From the NCBI GenBank assembly GCA_022747635.1, contig JAKTNV010000011.1, forward strand, positions 20,485,481 to 20,549,480: a stretch of DNA of 64,000 nt, given 5' to 3'. The stretch comes from Hetaerina americana (taxonomy: Eukaryota > Arthropoda > Insecta > Odonata > Calopterygidae). A program made the position numbers and the translations under genes. The notes below the pieces were generated by a model, which saw nothing but the letters and a program-made list of their open reading frames with translations, searched no databases and was not told the DNA's origin. This document shows positions 45,875-56,369 of the stretch, in pieces. Every line of letters begins with the position of its first letter. The stretch's first letter is position 1.

Positions 45875-46510
45875 TTTGCCATGGCTATATTAGACCTGAG
45901 ATTCAAGAGAAGTAATAAGCATTCGCTTAGCATTGAAGTAGGAGGGAATACATTAGATCAAGTGGAGCAGTTCATGTATTTGGTCAGTGTTTTAGAAGAA
46001 AAAAGGCAAACGTGCAATATGTGGTGGGGACATTTGGAGGAAAATTTCGTTAGCGAAAGAGATATTCGCAAGGAAAAAGAATTTATTACGGGTACACTGA
46101 ATAAAAACGTGAAGAAAATATTAGCAAATACTTGACCGAGGAGCGTAGTGTGCTTTATGGATGTGAGACCTGGTGTTTGTGACGAGAGGATGAGAAACGC
46201 TGAGGTTTTAAATAGGGTGAGGGAAGGGAGGAAGTCACAGGGATCAGTCCAAAAGAGTCGGGGAAAATGCGAAGAGGAAATGCCGAAAAATAGTGATGTG
46301 TTGTGACCTGTGATAGAAGGGAGGAGAATTCTGGGTAAGCTGGATAGGCTTTTTAGACGAGCATGAATGCAGGCAGAAGTTATGAAGAAAGGCATAATCC
46401 ACTTACTTGTATGATATAGGAAGAAATACATAGTTCTCGCAATGCGTAGAAGGAAATATCCGTTTGGAACCGTGATAAACCTACCTAAAAATAGGTTGAA
46501 TACCTTGTGT
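45875..46510 (+). pseudogene. LINE reverse-transcriptase C-terminal copy (variant)
   Basis: The 84-codon frame (45881-46135) includes DQVEQFMYLVSVLEEKRQTC and ERDIRKEKEFITGTLNKNVK, the YLG-to-SKDVKKRL segment. A shifted frame follows with tttatggatgtgagacctgg (LYGCETW). Then come cctgtgatagaagggaggag and a tail-like aaacctacctaaaaataggttg. The insert between the frame and the tail differs from the majority copies and is shared with 55590-56130, defining a sub-family. Confidence 0.75.
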
Positions 46511-46727
46511 GGTTCACCATCGGAGTTCTATAATGTACAAAAATGAAATGCTTACCAAGTCTTCACACGAGACGTGACATCACATGACTAGCATAAGCAT
46601 GATGGGGCCTATGATATAGTGACCAGTGATTCCGATCGTATCCCAATTTATTGCCTGACATGTTCTAATTCCATCATTAAAAGCAACTGTAATTGATATG
46701 GGATTAAATTCATTGATAAGAAAAAGA

Positions 46728-46845
46728 TAATGATTTTCATACTCTTAAGTTGTTGCATGGTAATAATGCACACTTACGCGGATGACTCCGTTAAAAGTTA
46801 CTGTTGCGGCATCTCCCGCAGTTTCTTGGAATTTGTCGAAGGTAA
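46728..46845 (+). repeat. SINE family D body fragment
   Basis: tgattttcatactcttaagt, gttgcatggtaataatgc, gcggatgactccgttaaaag and gcatctcccgcagtttcttg match the body of the units at 17630-17692 (complement) and 51405-51500. The tRNA-like head is absent. Confidence 0.65.
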
Positions 46846-46854
46846 TGAGGCTCT

Positions 46855-47400
46855 CAATGTGTTGAAGGTCAAAGTTATGCCTTAAAATTGGAGCGTATAA
46901 AGTGGAAGAACATATCACCTATCTGGGAAGCACTTCAGACGCCTGTGGACAATTTAGAGGGGACCACAAAGATTGTGGTTGGTGAAGAAGGGTTTATAAG
47001 GAGGGAGAGTTGATAACTAAGATCTTACATAAAGATGTATAGAAAGGACATTCATTTGGAGCGTATTTTGCAAGGCTGAGGAACTCGGTCTTCAACTGGA
47101 TGATCGTAGATTGAATGCTCTTGCATTCAAGAATGTGTATGAATGGAAATAGATAAGGTGAAACGGAGGAAACGACGCAAACAAAGAAGTGCTGGGCATG
47201 GTAAAAGAGAAAAGATAGTTAGTTGTTGGGGAAAATTCACCGAGGAGGCAAGACAGTTGGATGCAGGATATATTGGGAGGCAATAAATGTCGAAGACGGT
47301 GATATAGAGGGAAGAATGTTGGCTAAGCGAGGTAAGGAAAGATTTAGCATGTCGCACGTATTAAGGGAGGTAGATGGTATTTATTATTATTAATGACAGT
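46855..47400 (+). repeat. LINE remnant, YLG region to C-terminus
   Basis: Landmarks in order: gaacatatcacctatctggg (EHITYLG), gttgataactaagatcttac, gaatgctcttgcattcaaga, ggtgaaacggaggaaacgac and gatatagagggaagaatgtt. Heavily shifted frames. The 5' part extends further than in most copies. Confidence 0.65.
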
Positions 47401-47445
47401 CCACCGACTAAGGTAGGTTTTTGATGGGCACACTGACTAACCACC
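47400..47445 (-). repeat. Solo LINE tail (minus)
   Basis: ttattattaatgacagtcca precedes ccgactaaggtaggtttttg and atgggcac, the reverse complement of the majority tail. Confidence 0.6.
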
Positions 47446-48074
47446 ACTAAATTTCTAAACTTCACCTAACGCAACAGAACGTGCCACCTACACTGCAATA
47501 AAATTTGTCTTGAATTCCCCAGCTTTCCATCTCTCTTCATGTGGATTAAAATGTAGTTTGTTTTAATATAAGGTGATGCGGTACCTATTTGGTGTACGTT
47601 TAGGCTGGGCTGGGAAATTTACCGTTGTTTAGTCTATTTATCCACCAAAAATCCACCTTGACTGATACTCTTTATCTTCGTAGAGGTAGGCTGTGTAGCC
47701 TGTTTTTAAATCAGGTTTTCGGAAGATGGTAGCCATCTTCTCATCCTCTATCGTTCATGTCATCTTCCTTATGTTTTTTATATATTTTGTCTAGTTTTCC
47801 TTCACTTGTTTAACTAGTCGTTTATGTTGTATTCCGTTTGTATGCGTTTGTCAGTAATTAACCGCTTATAAATTTAATAATGTCTTGTATTTTATGGTGG
47901 TTGCTTATTTCTTCATTTTTTATTCTCTTATCACTTGTTTCCTTGAATAATTCGTAGTATTTTCATTGCATTTGTGTTCAGAAAATATTTGTCTCTCGTA
48001 GTTTCTGCTGTAGCTTCTGAGATGCTTGAAGTCATTGGTCTAATTAATGCTTTATAGATTCACACTTCTAATAG

Positions 48075-48500
48075 TATTCAACCGACTTAGGGTAAGTGTT
48101 TGATGGACCCTGGCACCACATATTGCTGTATTCCTTATCTATTAGCTACTCTAACAAAAAATATCCTTAAAGCCCGTACTAAATACTACAATAAGTAATT
48201 ATTTACTCCTGTTTACTTTCTGCATCCCTTAATTCCGTGCAAAATGTCTATTGCTTTTCCAGGATTTTCCCCTTTCTATCATCTTCTTCTGCTTCCGATT
48301 GCCACTCAGTATCTCCTGCACCCATATGTCCTGCATTCTTCGAATTTATCCCATCAGTCATATCTAATTTCCTCTCCCATTCTACTTTTTTCTGCTATCT
48401 TCCTATTTTTCCATATATTCAATATCTTTCATGCAGTCTCATATTCTCATTGCTTTATGTATTGTTATTATCGTCCTCGTATTTGACTCTATTGCTCTTG
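48075..48500 (-). repeat. LINE 3'-end remnant (minus)
   Basis: The tail complement ccgacttagggtaagtgttt and gatggaccc is at 48081-48108. Further right, catatgtcctgcattcttcg and aatttatcccatcagtcata correspond to the gcatcc...ggatttctcccaac landmark. The Leu/Ser-rich plus frames here (48237-48518) are antisense shadows. Confidence 0.55.
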
Positions 48501-48689
48501 TCTCTGTTCGAAGTGTGAAAACCTTTTGACGTGATCGATTAGCTCTATTATTAGTAAATTATTATTATTTGGTAAATAGTACTATCCTAACGTCAATCAA
48601 TGAAACTACGTTCGAGGTAGGGATAAGTTATAACTAGATGTGGATAACCATGCAAAAAAACGTAATAATAAGAACGAATTGGTTCTTAT

Positions 48690-49030
48690 TTTCCCATGGG
48701 TGCCCATCGTGTTTTTCTCCCATCCCTCCTCACCTCCTATCGGGTGCCGCGGGTATGGAACGCGAATTGCACGTCGTCGTAGCGTAGTGGCCTGCCTTTA
48801 AGCACGACGCCCTTCGGGGGTGTATCGGGGGTCCGTTGCCAAAGAGCAGTGTGTCGGAGCGGGGGAATGGAGAGAAGACGGCGCGTTGTATTATTTTTTC
48901 CGGGGGCTTGGGTGAGGGGGTCCGCTTATATTTAAAACGAACGCCATTCTCCTCTTAATAGTCCTAATCTCCGAGCCGTATCCTGCTTCCCCCGTTCGTC
49001 CCCGTGGACGAATGCGATACCTATTTACTT
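48690..49030. other. GC-rich island 12
   Basis: CpG-rich stretch just upstream of the best candidate exon in the window (49269). It could belong to a promoter of that gene, but no start site or first exon was identified. An ATG at 49042 opens a 26-codon frame without a convincing donor. Confidence 0.35.
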
Positions 49031-49268
49031 TTCCCAGGCAATATGTCGTCTCCTCTCGAGTCTATACAAGCGGTCAATTTCTTAGGTTTTCTTAGGAGTG
49101 TTCCGTTTAGACAAAAAGGAAACTAATGTGTAGGACTTAATAACACACTCAAGGCAATCATCACTATGTCGACAGTAATCATTCTTAGGGCTAGTTTGTT
49201 GGGTGTAGGGAGAGCTCTTCTCGTCATAGGTTCCTCCTATGAGGCATGTGATCCCTTATGTTTCCCAG

Positions 49269-49455
49269 GAAGTTCAGGAAATTGAACAGCTTGTGAGTTT
49301 TAATTGGTGTGTCCTATACCCTCATATCGACGTCTTCAGAATGGATTCACCCGATCAGTTGTACATTGTTCGACCCAGCGGAATTCTCCGCCTCACTCAT
49401 AATGTAGCGAAATTAAGTTATGTTATTGATGAAGAAATAAAAAAAACTGCCCGTG
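49269..49455 (+). CDS. Candidate internal exon A of an unrecognised gene
   Basis: Flanked by ttatgtttcccag on the left and gtaagt on the right, both good splice signals. The 187-nt segment is open in one frame from its first base. It encodes 62 residues of balanced, non-repetitive composition, including QLVSFNWCVLYPHIDVF and DQLYIVRPSGILRLTHNV, and leaves one base over. Codon use is mixed and unlike the GC-rich ORFs. I do not recognise the family. The preceding exon was not found; it would have to end on a complete codon. Confidence 0.5.
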
Positions 49456-49489
49456 GTAAGTATTAATACATAGTAATTATCACGACCCA

Positions 49490-49880
49490 GATTACAATAT
49501 TTTATGCCATCTTTAAATATCTCCTGCGTCCTTAGTGTTCTATTTTCTTTGAATTTCTCCCCACAGCCTTCTCTCTCTCTCTCTCTCTTTCCCTACCATA
49601 ATTAGAACTTCATCGTTTGTTTTCCTTTACGTCCATTTTATTTTCTCTATTCTTTTCCAAATTCATATCTCAAAGACCTCCAATATAAGTTTTCACTTCT
49701 GTCTTATTGGTACGTTTACTTAAGGTGCCTGCCTTTAAATTCGTAGTCTTTGGTAAACGATTCATTGCAATTGTAATTCCTCCTTTATGTCCCCAACCAC
49801 TCTGCCTCATCCGAAGAACTTTCCAATAAGATGAACTGTGTTGTCTTTTTTAGTTTATGTCCCCCCAAGCTTGATGCTTA
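49490..49880 (-). repeat. LINE remnant (minus)
   Basis: Inside the putative intron after exon A. tctttgaatttctccccaca (complement of gggagaaattcaaaga) and acttcatcgtttgttttcc are in the family order. A (TC)n run at 49566-49588 interrupts it. Confidence 0.5.
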
Positions 49881-51245
49881 TATAAGCATTCATTATTGTA
49901 GACATTGTCACTACCTTCGTTTTCTAATGATTAATTCTCATCCCATACCTATCTCACCGATTCTTTAATGTGCTAATTAATTATTGTAACCCTCATATCT
50001 CATCAAATTAGGGAAAATTGAAATTTATTTTCGGATTTGAGGTTAGATTTCTGTTTCATTTTCAAATTGATACGATAATATTTCATACTGTGTTTAACGA
50101 TTTTGAGGCACCACCTCTACACTTTCTTTTTATTTTCTTGTGTCTTTAGAGGGCATACGCGGTTGAGCGGTGATATATCAGATTTTTTTTGAATTATTCA
50201 GAACGCCTCTGGCCCTATGTATTTAAAAATGTAAGTCAGTCGTTATATTTGGTGAACTTGGTGGAAGAAATGAAATCATAAAATATTTGTGGAGGCTCAG
50301 GACTGAACGATGTGCTATAATTTTCATTTTTTTGAGACCGAGCCAAATGCCTAGACGTTTTGATAACCTCGACCCTCTTGTCTCCTTCCTTCTTTTCGCC
50401 TACCCGTCAGATATCTTTTACAATTCAATAGCTTTAACTTGCTCTCAGCCCATGGCTAAAATTATATTCTAGCCCTAACATTCATTTTCGGGCTCCTTGG
50501 CGAGGATCGCGAAGTTTCTGTCCGCGTAGAAAATGAAACCATTGTAACGGGATCTTTTCCTTGAAGAAAAGGGTTCTTACGAGGGGAAAAAATCCAAAAA
50601 AAATCTTGACAGATAAACCAAATGCCCCCGTTTTAAAGACTGGTTAGGGCGCCCGCGCAATTCCCTATCACTGTCTTAGAGAACGGCTTTGCGATTGAGC
50701 TCATGACATGTCTTCGGAGCATAAAAGCCCCACTCTTGATAAATAAATACGATTGTGTCAAATTGTGGAGGGGGGGAAAGGAGTATTCGCTCTCGTTTTT
50801 CTGTGTAACCATATTTCAACCCGTCAACCGGCGATAGAACGTTTTTCACGGAACCTGGCAACACCGGTCGTAAGTTATGTGTAGTGGGGATGTGACATTT
50901 TGTACGAAATGCCTAATGGGCCAGTAAAAATTGATTTACCCTCTCTTGCTGACGCAAGTAATTATGAAGCAAAATTATGAGGTTCTGTTTTCCATTAAGT
51001 CTATCCATATTTATCTGCTTGTGTTTTCAAGAAAATGAGGATTTAAGCAGTCAGAGGCAATTGCTTAGTTTGAATAAGCAGTCTCTTGAATAACTTTGTG
51101 CAACTTTTTTTTCTGTTATTTTCGTTGTTCTCAGGATATTTTGACTGCCAAGAATTGTTATGTTTTGATTTTATTGCAAAATCATATATTTTCCATGCAT
51201 AATTAAAAAAAACAATATTTGTTTATGCAAGTGCAGGAATTTCAC
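49881..51245. other. No gene seen (49881-51245); putative intron
   Basis: AT-rich DNA between candidate exons A and B. Frames at 50287-50472 (plus) and 50676-50864 (minus) have no recognisable features. Confidence 0.4.
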
Positions 51246-51249
51246 AGTG

Positions 51250-51505
51250 TTAAAATCCTTTGTCTTGATCGGGATTTGAAATCGGGTCCATTGATGTCCG
51301 GTCCACTGCTGTATTCAGTTGAACCACCGAATCGTTTGCAGTTAGTCTACTGCGGCACTCGTGTAAATATCGATGGATCTGGGTTTTAATTCTGGTCAAG
51401 GCGATGATTTTGGAGCACACCGAAATTCTCGGATTTACTTGCAAGTCGGCGGGTGACTCCGTTAAAGTAGCTATTTCAGCATTTCCCGCTCTTCGTCATT
51501 TTCCT
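51250..51505. repeat. Head-to-head tRNA-like SINE dimer, family D copy 2
   Basis: The left arm, as the complement of tcctttgtcttgatcgggat (51257-51276), faces the right arm ggttttaattctggtcaagg (51382-51401). Both are decayed B-box regions like those at 17735 and 17850. The right unit continues into the body with gggtgactccgttaaagtag (51451-51470) and catttcccgctcttcg. More diverged than copy 1. Confidence 0.55.
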
Positions 51506-51639
51506 GTTATGGGAACATCCACCCTAAAAGTCCATCTCTTGTCAGTCTGGTTGACCAGAGGGAAGAGTGTGTTCAGTTTCTCACAAGGTGCTCGCGAGTT
51601 AAAATCCTGGGTCATGGGTGAATCCATTTATAATCGAAA

Positions 51640-51830
51640 CCGTCCGATTTTCTGTTTAATACGTGGAACCTCGTGAAAATTCGTGATGTTGACGCTGGGT
51701 AAGAAACCTTTAAGGATAACCCCTCCCCTTACCCTTACTGCCTGGATTTAATGCGTCTCAAGGGATATTTGGCGTGAGTTCTACCCTCACCTCTCAAACA
51801 AATCTTCGGTTGATTAATGTGGCTTTAGAG
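51640..51830 (+). repeat. SINE family B 3' end
   Basis: gacgctgggtaagaaacctt, ggcgtgagttctaccctcac, ctctcaaacaaatcttcgg and ttgattaatgtgg follow the end order of the copies at 37404, 23830 and 60655. The 5' head is missing. Confidence 0.55.
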
Positions 51831-51872
51831 TATGACCGGATTGTTCTAAAATATTTTTTTATGTCTTTCCAG

Positions 51873-51932
51873 GTAAGCGGTTTTCACTAGACTGTTTCTT
51901 GGAGATAGTGTACCTACGTGATTTTTTGCAAG
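51873..51932 (+). CDS. Candidate exon B
   Basis: The acceptor is ttttttatgtctttccag and the donor gtgagt, both near consensus. In the only open frame the first two bases complete the codon left by exon A (G plus GT). The next 57 bases encode KRFSLDCFLEIVYLRDFLQ, leaving one base. The phase match supports joining A to B across a 2417-base intron that contains LINE and SINE copies. If the donor is not used, the frame runs eight codons further to a stop. Confidence 0.38.
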
Positions 51933-51992
51933 GTGAGTCCAGCATCTCTTTTTAACCAAGATGTTTAAAGTGCGTCAAATTATACGTTCAAG

Positions 51993-52138
51993 AGGGCGAA
52001 ATGTCACTGGACTTTGAAGACTTTTATAATGTTAAAATGAATCTTGATTTCGTCAATGAAGAAAGCGCAAGAAAACATTTGTAGGTTATTATTGGCTGTG
52101 AGGATTTTGTTGCTTATCTCCATATTAGTCAAATGCAG
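51993..52138 (+). pseudogene. Candidate exon C with an in-frame TAG
   Basis: One frame is open from 51956 to 52081 and, after a single TAG (52082-52084), from 52085 to 52291. The products (GEMSLDFEDFYNVKMNLDF, then IIGCEDFVAYLHISQMQ and FYDDNQFYKPYLAISYIAES) look protein-like on both sides of the stop. An AG at 51991-51992 gives the phase needed after exon B with a 60-base intron. The CAG|GTCAGT at 52139 would end it on a full codon, as exon D needs. The stop means a pseudogene, a sequence error, removal by a 48-base GT...AG interval (52081-52128), or a wrong model. Confidence 0.25.
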
Positions 52139-52693
52139 GTCAGTTTAAGTTGTTCTGCATTAAAGTTTTACGATGACAACCAGTTTTACAAGCCGTATCT
52201 AGCTATAAGTTATATTGCGGAAAGCGGGAACTGCGTTCAATTTATTTCGCAGCCTGGTTTCTTTAATTTTTTCTCCCGTCTAACTTTGGTTTGATTACCG
52301 TGATGTCATGTTCCCCTCCCCAAGGTTTAGTGTAGCATTTTTTTCTCGCACTAACTATCCTAATATTTCGCAAGGGCCTTCGCTAGAATCCGCGGTTATT
52401 GGGTATTTTTCCTGCCGATTTTCTCCCTATAATGAAACCCTTTGTGAGTACTGCCGACCGTTAATTATATTTTTTATTTCTAATTGGTCTCTTTCCCCGA
52501 AAGCATTAATATATTTTCTTTGCTTCGTGACTGGTGTAATGCGCCGCCTCCAGTTCTTGCTTTGTCATTAAAATTATCTCTTTGACCTCTTTCCTTAGGT
52601 TTGCACCTTAATTTCATTCGTGCATTTTCTCATTTTCTGCATTTCTTTTTTCTTTCAATCTTTGTTTTCAATCATTATTTTTTAATTTCTTAG

Positions 52694-52827
52694 AATATAC
52701 CTGTTGGAAGTTTGCCTGTCCTGGGTATGCGTAGTGTAGCCAACACGTCTGCTTTCTCCGTCACTCCCTCCACACACCACCAAAAAGGAATTGTTTCCTC
52801 GAAAAATACGGTGTTGCAATGTTCAAG
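52694..52827 (+). CDS. Candidate exon D
   Basis: Preceded by a long T-rich tract ending atttcttag and followed by gtgctt. Only the frame starting at the first base is fully open. It encodes 44 residues rich in Ser, Thr and Val (NIPVGSLPVLGMRSVANTSA and onward), suggesting a flexible region, and leaves two bases. The donor is weaker than those of exons A and B. Confidence 0.3.
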
Positions 52828-53286
52828 GTGCTTTATCGTTTTTTACCTGTGATTTTAATATTATTTCGCACAGTTTGTTATACTCGCACATATGGCTAGC
52901 CACAGTTTGGTTCTAGAGAAAAAGCTACGCATAGCCAATCCATCTTTCGACGCGAGTTCATAGGCGATCTGGTACCGGAATCCATTATCCATGAAAAATA
53001 TCTCTTAAACCAGTAGACTGTTGCTAATGATTTCTCTTGAAACCCTTAAACTTCCATCCACGCTCTCGCACTTCCCGCCATCACTACAACCCTCGATGCA
53101 TTTCTTCCAGTCATCCTTCCTTTCCACGTTTCTGACAGACTCCTCGTCTGAGGAATGAGGCGGCTCGTGCGCGCGATTTGTTTGACATCGCGTCGCGTGA
53201 CACAGGAATGCAACCCTCGCGATCATCCAAGTTCCCTCGATTCTCCTTGAATGTCAAACGCCATTCTTTTGTTTCCATATCCACAG

Positions 53287-53395
53287 TCGTACTTATCAAT
53301 ACGCCGAACATAAAGTCCCTTATAAATTTATGTGGATGGACATTGCGTCTTTTCTTCTTGGGGACTATTACCGGAAAATCTTTCGTTTTTTGTAG
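53287..53395 (+). CDS. Candidate terminal exon E
   Basis: The acceptor is ttttgtttccatatccacag. The first base completes the codon left by exon D. The next 35 codons read RTYQYAEHKVPYKFMWMDIA, then SFLLGDYYRKIFRFL, and stop at TAG (53393-53395). The antisense strand also has open frames here, so coding status rests on splice signals and phase. Confidence 0.3.
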
Positions 53396-53527
53396 TCTAT
53401 GAGTTATCGTCATCAATATTTTATTCCTTTAATGTGAGAAATCAGTCAGAATTAGGTAATTGTAAGGTAAACAGTTCCAGGGTTGATGCAGTGGAAGGAA
53501 TCCATAATAAAATAAGGCTGTATCACT

Positions 53528-53695
53528 TTTCCACAAATGAAAACTTTATTGTACGACCATCCTCAGGTACAAGACATAGATACAAGAAAATTACTGAATT
53601 ATTACTAATAATTTGGGGGGGGGGTTCTTGTACCTGAGGATGTCTCTGTGAATCGAATCGTGCGTCCTACAATAAAGTTTTAATTTGTGTAAAAA
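53528..53695. repeat. Inverted repeat with Penelope-like or foldback tails
   Basis: cctcaggtacaaga (53561-53574) pairs perfectly with tcttgtacctgagg (53626-53639). aaaactttattgtacgac (53540-53557) pairs with gtcctacaataaagtttt (53664-53681) with one mismatch. The right arm has about 20 extra bases containing gaatcgaatcgtgcg. A G10 run lies in the centre. The order ctgaggatg, cgaatcgtg, aataaag resembles retroelement tails at 11646 and 42370. Confidence 0.75.
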
Positions 53696-53744
53696 TGCAG
53701 TATCCTTACTTTTATTAATTGGTAATTGTATTGGGCGAAAGGGG

Positions 53745-53815
53745 AACGTGGTAGTTCAGTGCGTTTTTACACTACTGACAGAAGGGCACGGGTTCGATTC
53801 CCGAGTTAATCTTCC
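53745..53815 (+). repeat. SINE head (tRNA-like)
   Basis: gaacgtggtagttcagtgcg (A-box region) followed by gcacgggttcgattcccgag (clear B box). The downstream body is not one of those identified elsewhere. Confidence 0.65.
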
Positions 53816-54229
53816 TAGGATTGGTTTCTAGCAGCTCTCCAGCCTCAATACGCAAATCTTGTTCCCTTCTGCCAATCACTTCATTCCCACATGGCTCCTT
53901 CAAACTACATCTTCCATTAAATGATCATCGTAGCTTGGTATTCCCCGGTAATTTTTCCCTTTTGTTTTTCCTCCAATTAATATTTTCTTTTAAAATTTTA
54001 AGCAATTTACAGTTCAGCTGGAGTGAAAAAAATGACAGAATCCTCACTGAATTAAACTGAAAGAGGAAACGTTTTTGCTTGGCGGAAGGCTTTTTTCAAT
54101 CTCAAGTACAATGCCGTTGTAAAAATTAGCGGATGAAACTATTTTATATATATGACTCCATCGCAGAAATGCGTGCGTTTTCTTATTTCAGAAAACATGA
54201 AAAATGAGTAACTTTTAGTAATTCACTCT

Positions 54230-54526
54230 ATGATAACTTACGACTATGCTAGGCCCGGTTTTTTTATTATCCGCACGCAACGATATCTATTAAGAACGGC
54301 ACGTCACCTTCCTGGGAATATGGAGTCAATTTCGACTAGGAATTTAGAACACGGCCTATATCCAACGTTTGACAAGTTAAAGGAAGTTTGCCACCTTGTC
54401 CTTGTCAGCTATCGTTTGAAGTACAAGTTAATTCCACGGCATCCGGCCGAGGAAGATTTCATTCGTGACATCGAGAAGATACAACTTAGAACAGCCACGA
54501 TCGTTAAAAATTTTTATGGGGCATAA
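54230..54526 (+). pseudogene. Possible non-LTR reverse-transcriptase remnant
   Basis: A 98-codon frame ends with EEDFIRDIEKIQLRTATIVK. This resembles the D-I-E-K-I/V-Q-R-R-A-T-K segment common near the C-terminus of Jockey/CR1-like reverse transcriptases. The preceding YRLKYKLIPRHPAEED would fit the usual L-Y-PVW-PH-K-D stretch only loosely. Low confidence; it could be unrelated. Confidence 0.25.
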
Positions 54527-55245
54527 AATAAGAGAAGTGGTGCCACAACATGTTTCCAACTTGGCCAAGGATTCCTTGAAGAAAAATGAAGGTTTGTTTG
54601 CAATTGTGGTTTAAAACCTGAAGGGAAACCGCTACTATTCGTATCTTAGATTTTATATCCTACACGAGCGAGGAACATTTCATTGGAGAAAACGGTTGCC
54701 ATAGCCAAGAGTTAACAGCAAGGAAACTGCTTTGTTCCGCGGAGAGTTAGTGATATGTTATAACCTCACCGAAGTATCTCTTAAAATATTCCGTTGTCTT
54801 TTGCAACCCCTGCCGTTCACTATTCTTCTGGGATTTTGTGCATGCTGAGGTATAGCTGAGAATATCGGAAGAGTCGATTTGGTTCAAATATCGGCATCCA
54901 TTCAACGCGGCATCTCACAGACCCGTTCGTGGTTATATTTACAGACAAATATCGTATCCGCGAAGAGCTGTTGTGGTCCGGTCTGGCACGATTATCGACA
55001 GCGGCAATCGTAGGAGATAATTCTCAGCCAACAATTATGGAAAGAAATCCTGATTTAAAGACCTCACCAGGTGGCCATATTCGAGTAGGAAATTATTGTC
55101 CCAAGGGAAGATTTTTTGATATTGATAATGATCCACCACTCTCGGTCGGGTTTTGATGTACCTATCCTATAGTACTGAGCCCTGCTGAGCGAGGGACTAA
55201 ATACCCCAAACAGTCTATAATATTCTTGCAATAAAACATTTTGAC
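54527..55245. other. No gene recognised (54527-55245)
   Basis: A 75-codon plus frame (54929-55156) of mixed composition is present without splice or family support. Confidence 0.35.
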
Positions 55246-55249
55246 AACT

Positions 55250-55490
55250 CCACCATTTCTACGTTCTTTCTTTCATTCCTCCTTGTCCAATGTCATCCTA
55301 CCTTCTACTTCACCTTCCTAATATTTTCTCTTCATCAGTTTTCAGCATTATATTAAAACTCATTATTCCCTTCATCCACTCATTCCGGATTCTTCGAATT
55401 TCTCCCAACCTACTCCCTACCTCTATCAAAGTTAGCACGTTTTTGAATGTTTTCCTTTTTTCTCTCTGTATTGAATAGCCGACTTAACTA
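55250..55490 (-). repeat. LINE remnant (minus)
   Basis: ccttcatccactcattccgg, attcttcgaatttctcccaa and tttttctctctgtattg are complements of the family landmarks in order. Decayed. Confidence 0.55.
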
Positions 55491-55589
55491 TCGATATTGA
55501 TCAAGTCTATCTTTGATTAAAAAATATAAAAAAAGCTGAGTTTGAAATAAAAAATGACCTGTGGTAAAATGAAATGATAGATTATAACA

Positions 55590-56130
55590 CTTTTATCACC
55601 TACAGTAGGATATTGAGGGAATTGAAAGGGCTATGTTATATGAAACAAATTTTGTCATTTCGAGTCAGTGGGAAGAAAGGGTGTGAGACCTTGTATTTGA
55701 GACAAGAGGATGAACAATTGGGGGGATTTAAATGCGTGGGCGTGTCAGAGAATGCAGAAATAAGTTGGACCGAGACGAAGACAAACTCTTGAGGATATAA
55801 ATAGGGTGGGCGGAGAGAGCAAGTTACTGAGGGAACTCCGGAAAAGGCAGAGAAAATGGTTGAAGAGAATATTGAAGTAGTAGGTAGCGGTGTGTTGAAA
55901 GCCGTGATGGAAGGGAGAACATTGGATAAGAGGATAGAAGAAGAGAGTTGACTAGTGGGGGAGATGGGGAGGGTTTTTAGGCAGCATGAATGCAGGCAGA
56001 AGCTACGAAGAATTGAATAAATAAGCTACGTAAGGTAAAGAAAAAGAAAGCTCTCGCAATACTTAGTAGATAAATAGTTATTAGGGGGTCGTATAACAGA
56101 CATTTTTAAATAACTAGAATAGGTTGAATG
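55590..56130 (+). repeat. LINE C-terminal remnant, variant sub-family
   Basis: gggtgtgagaccttgtattt (C-ETLYLR), gagacaagaggatgaacaat, aagttggaccgagacgaaga (SWTETKT), gccgtgatggaagggagaac and gcagcatgaatgcaggcaga lead to taactagaataggttgaatg. The last two landmarks are shared with 46345-46505, not with the majority copies. Confidence 0.7.
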
Positions 56131-56369
56131 AAAGTGTAATTGAATCTTGTCACCTCCAGATAAGTTTATGGCTTTCTTTGACTATGGTTTATTTTCTATC
56201 TTAGTTTGCATTTGAAGTTCGCGATAGCTATACTTTTCTCGTTATTTTCTTCATCACAACGATTTTGTAGTTTTCATGTAAAAATTTCGTCTGGCGATTG
56301 CTTATTACGGTAATCCGTTCAAAGGGATAAGTTTCGTTGGTGTAGAGATATCAATGGCTCACCCACATA

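Noticed and set aside
51956..52291. Assignment of the candidate gene to the RAD1/RAD9 DNA-damage clamp family
   Set aside because: A short stretch (SLSCSALKFYDDN...ISYIAESGNC) vaguely recalls clamp-subunit C-termini. The resemblance is short, comes from memory, and spans a stop, so no name was given.
53760..53810. tRNA gene from the clear B box
   Set aside because: No cloverleaf could be closed around it. Treated as a SINE head.
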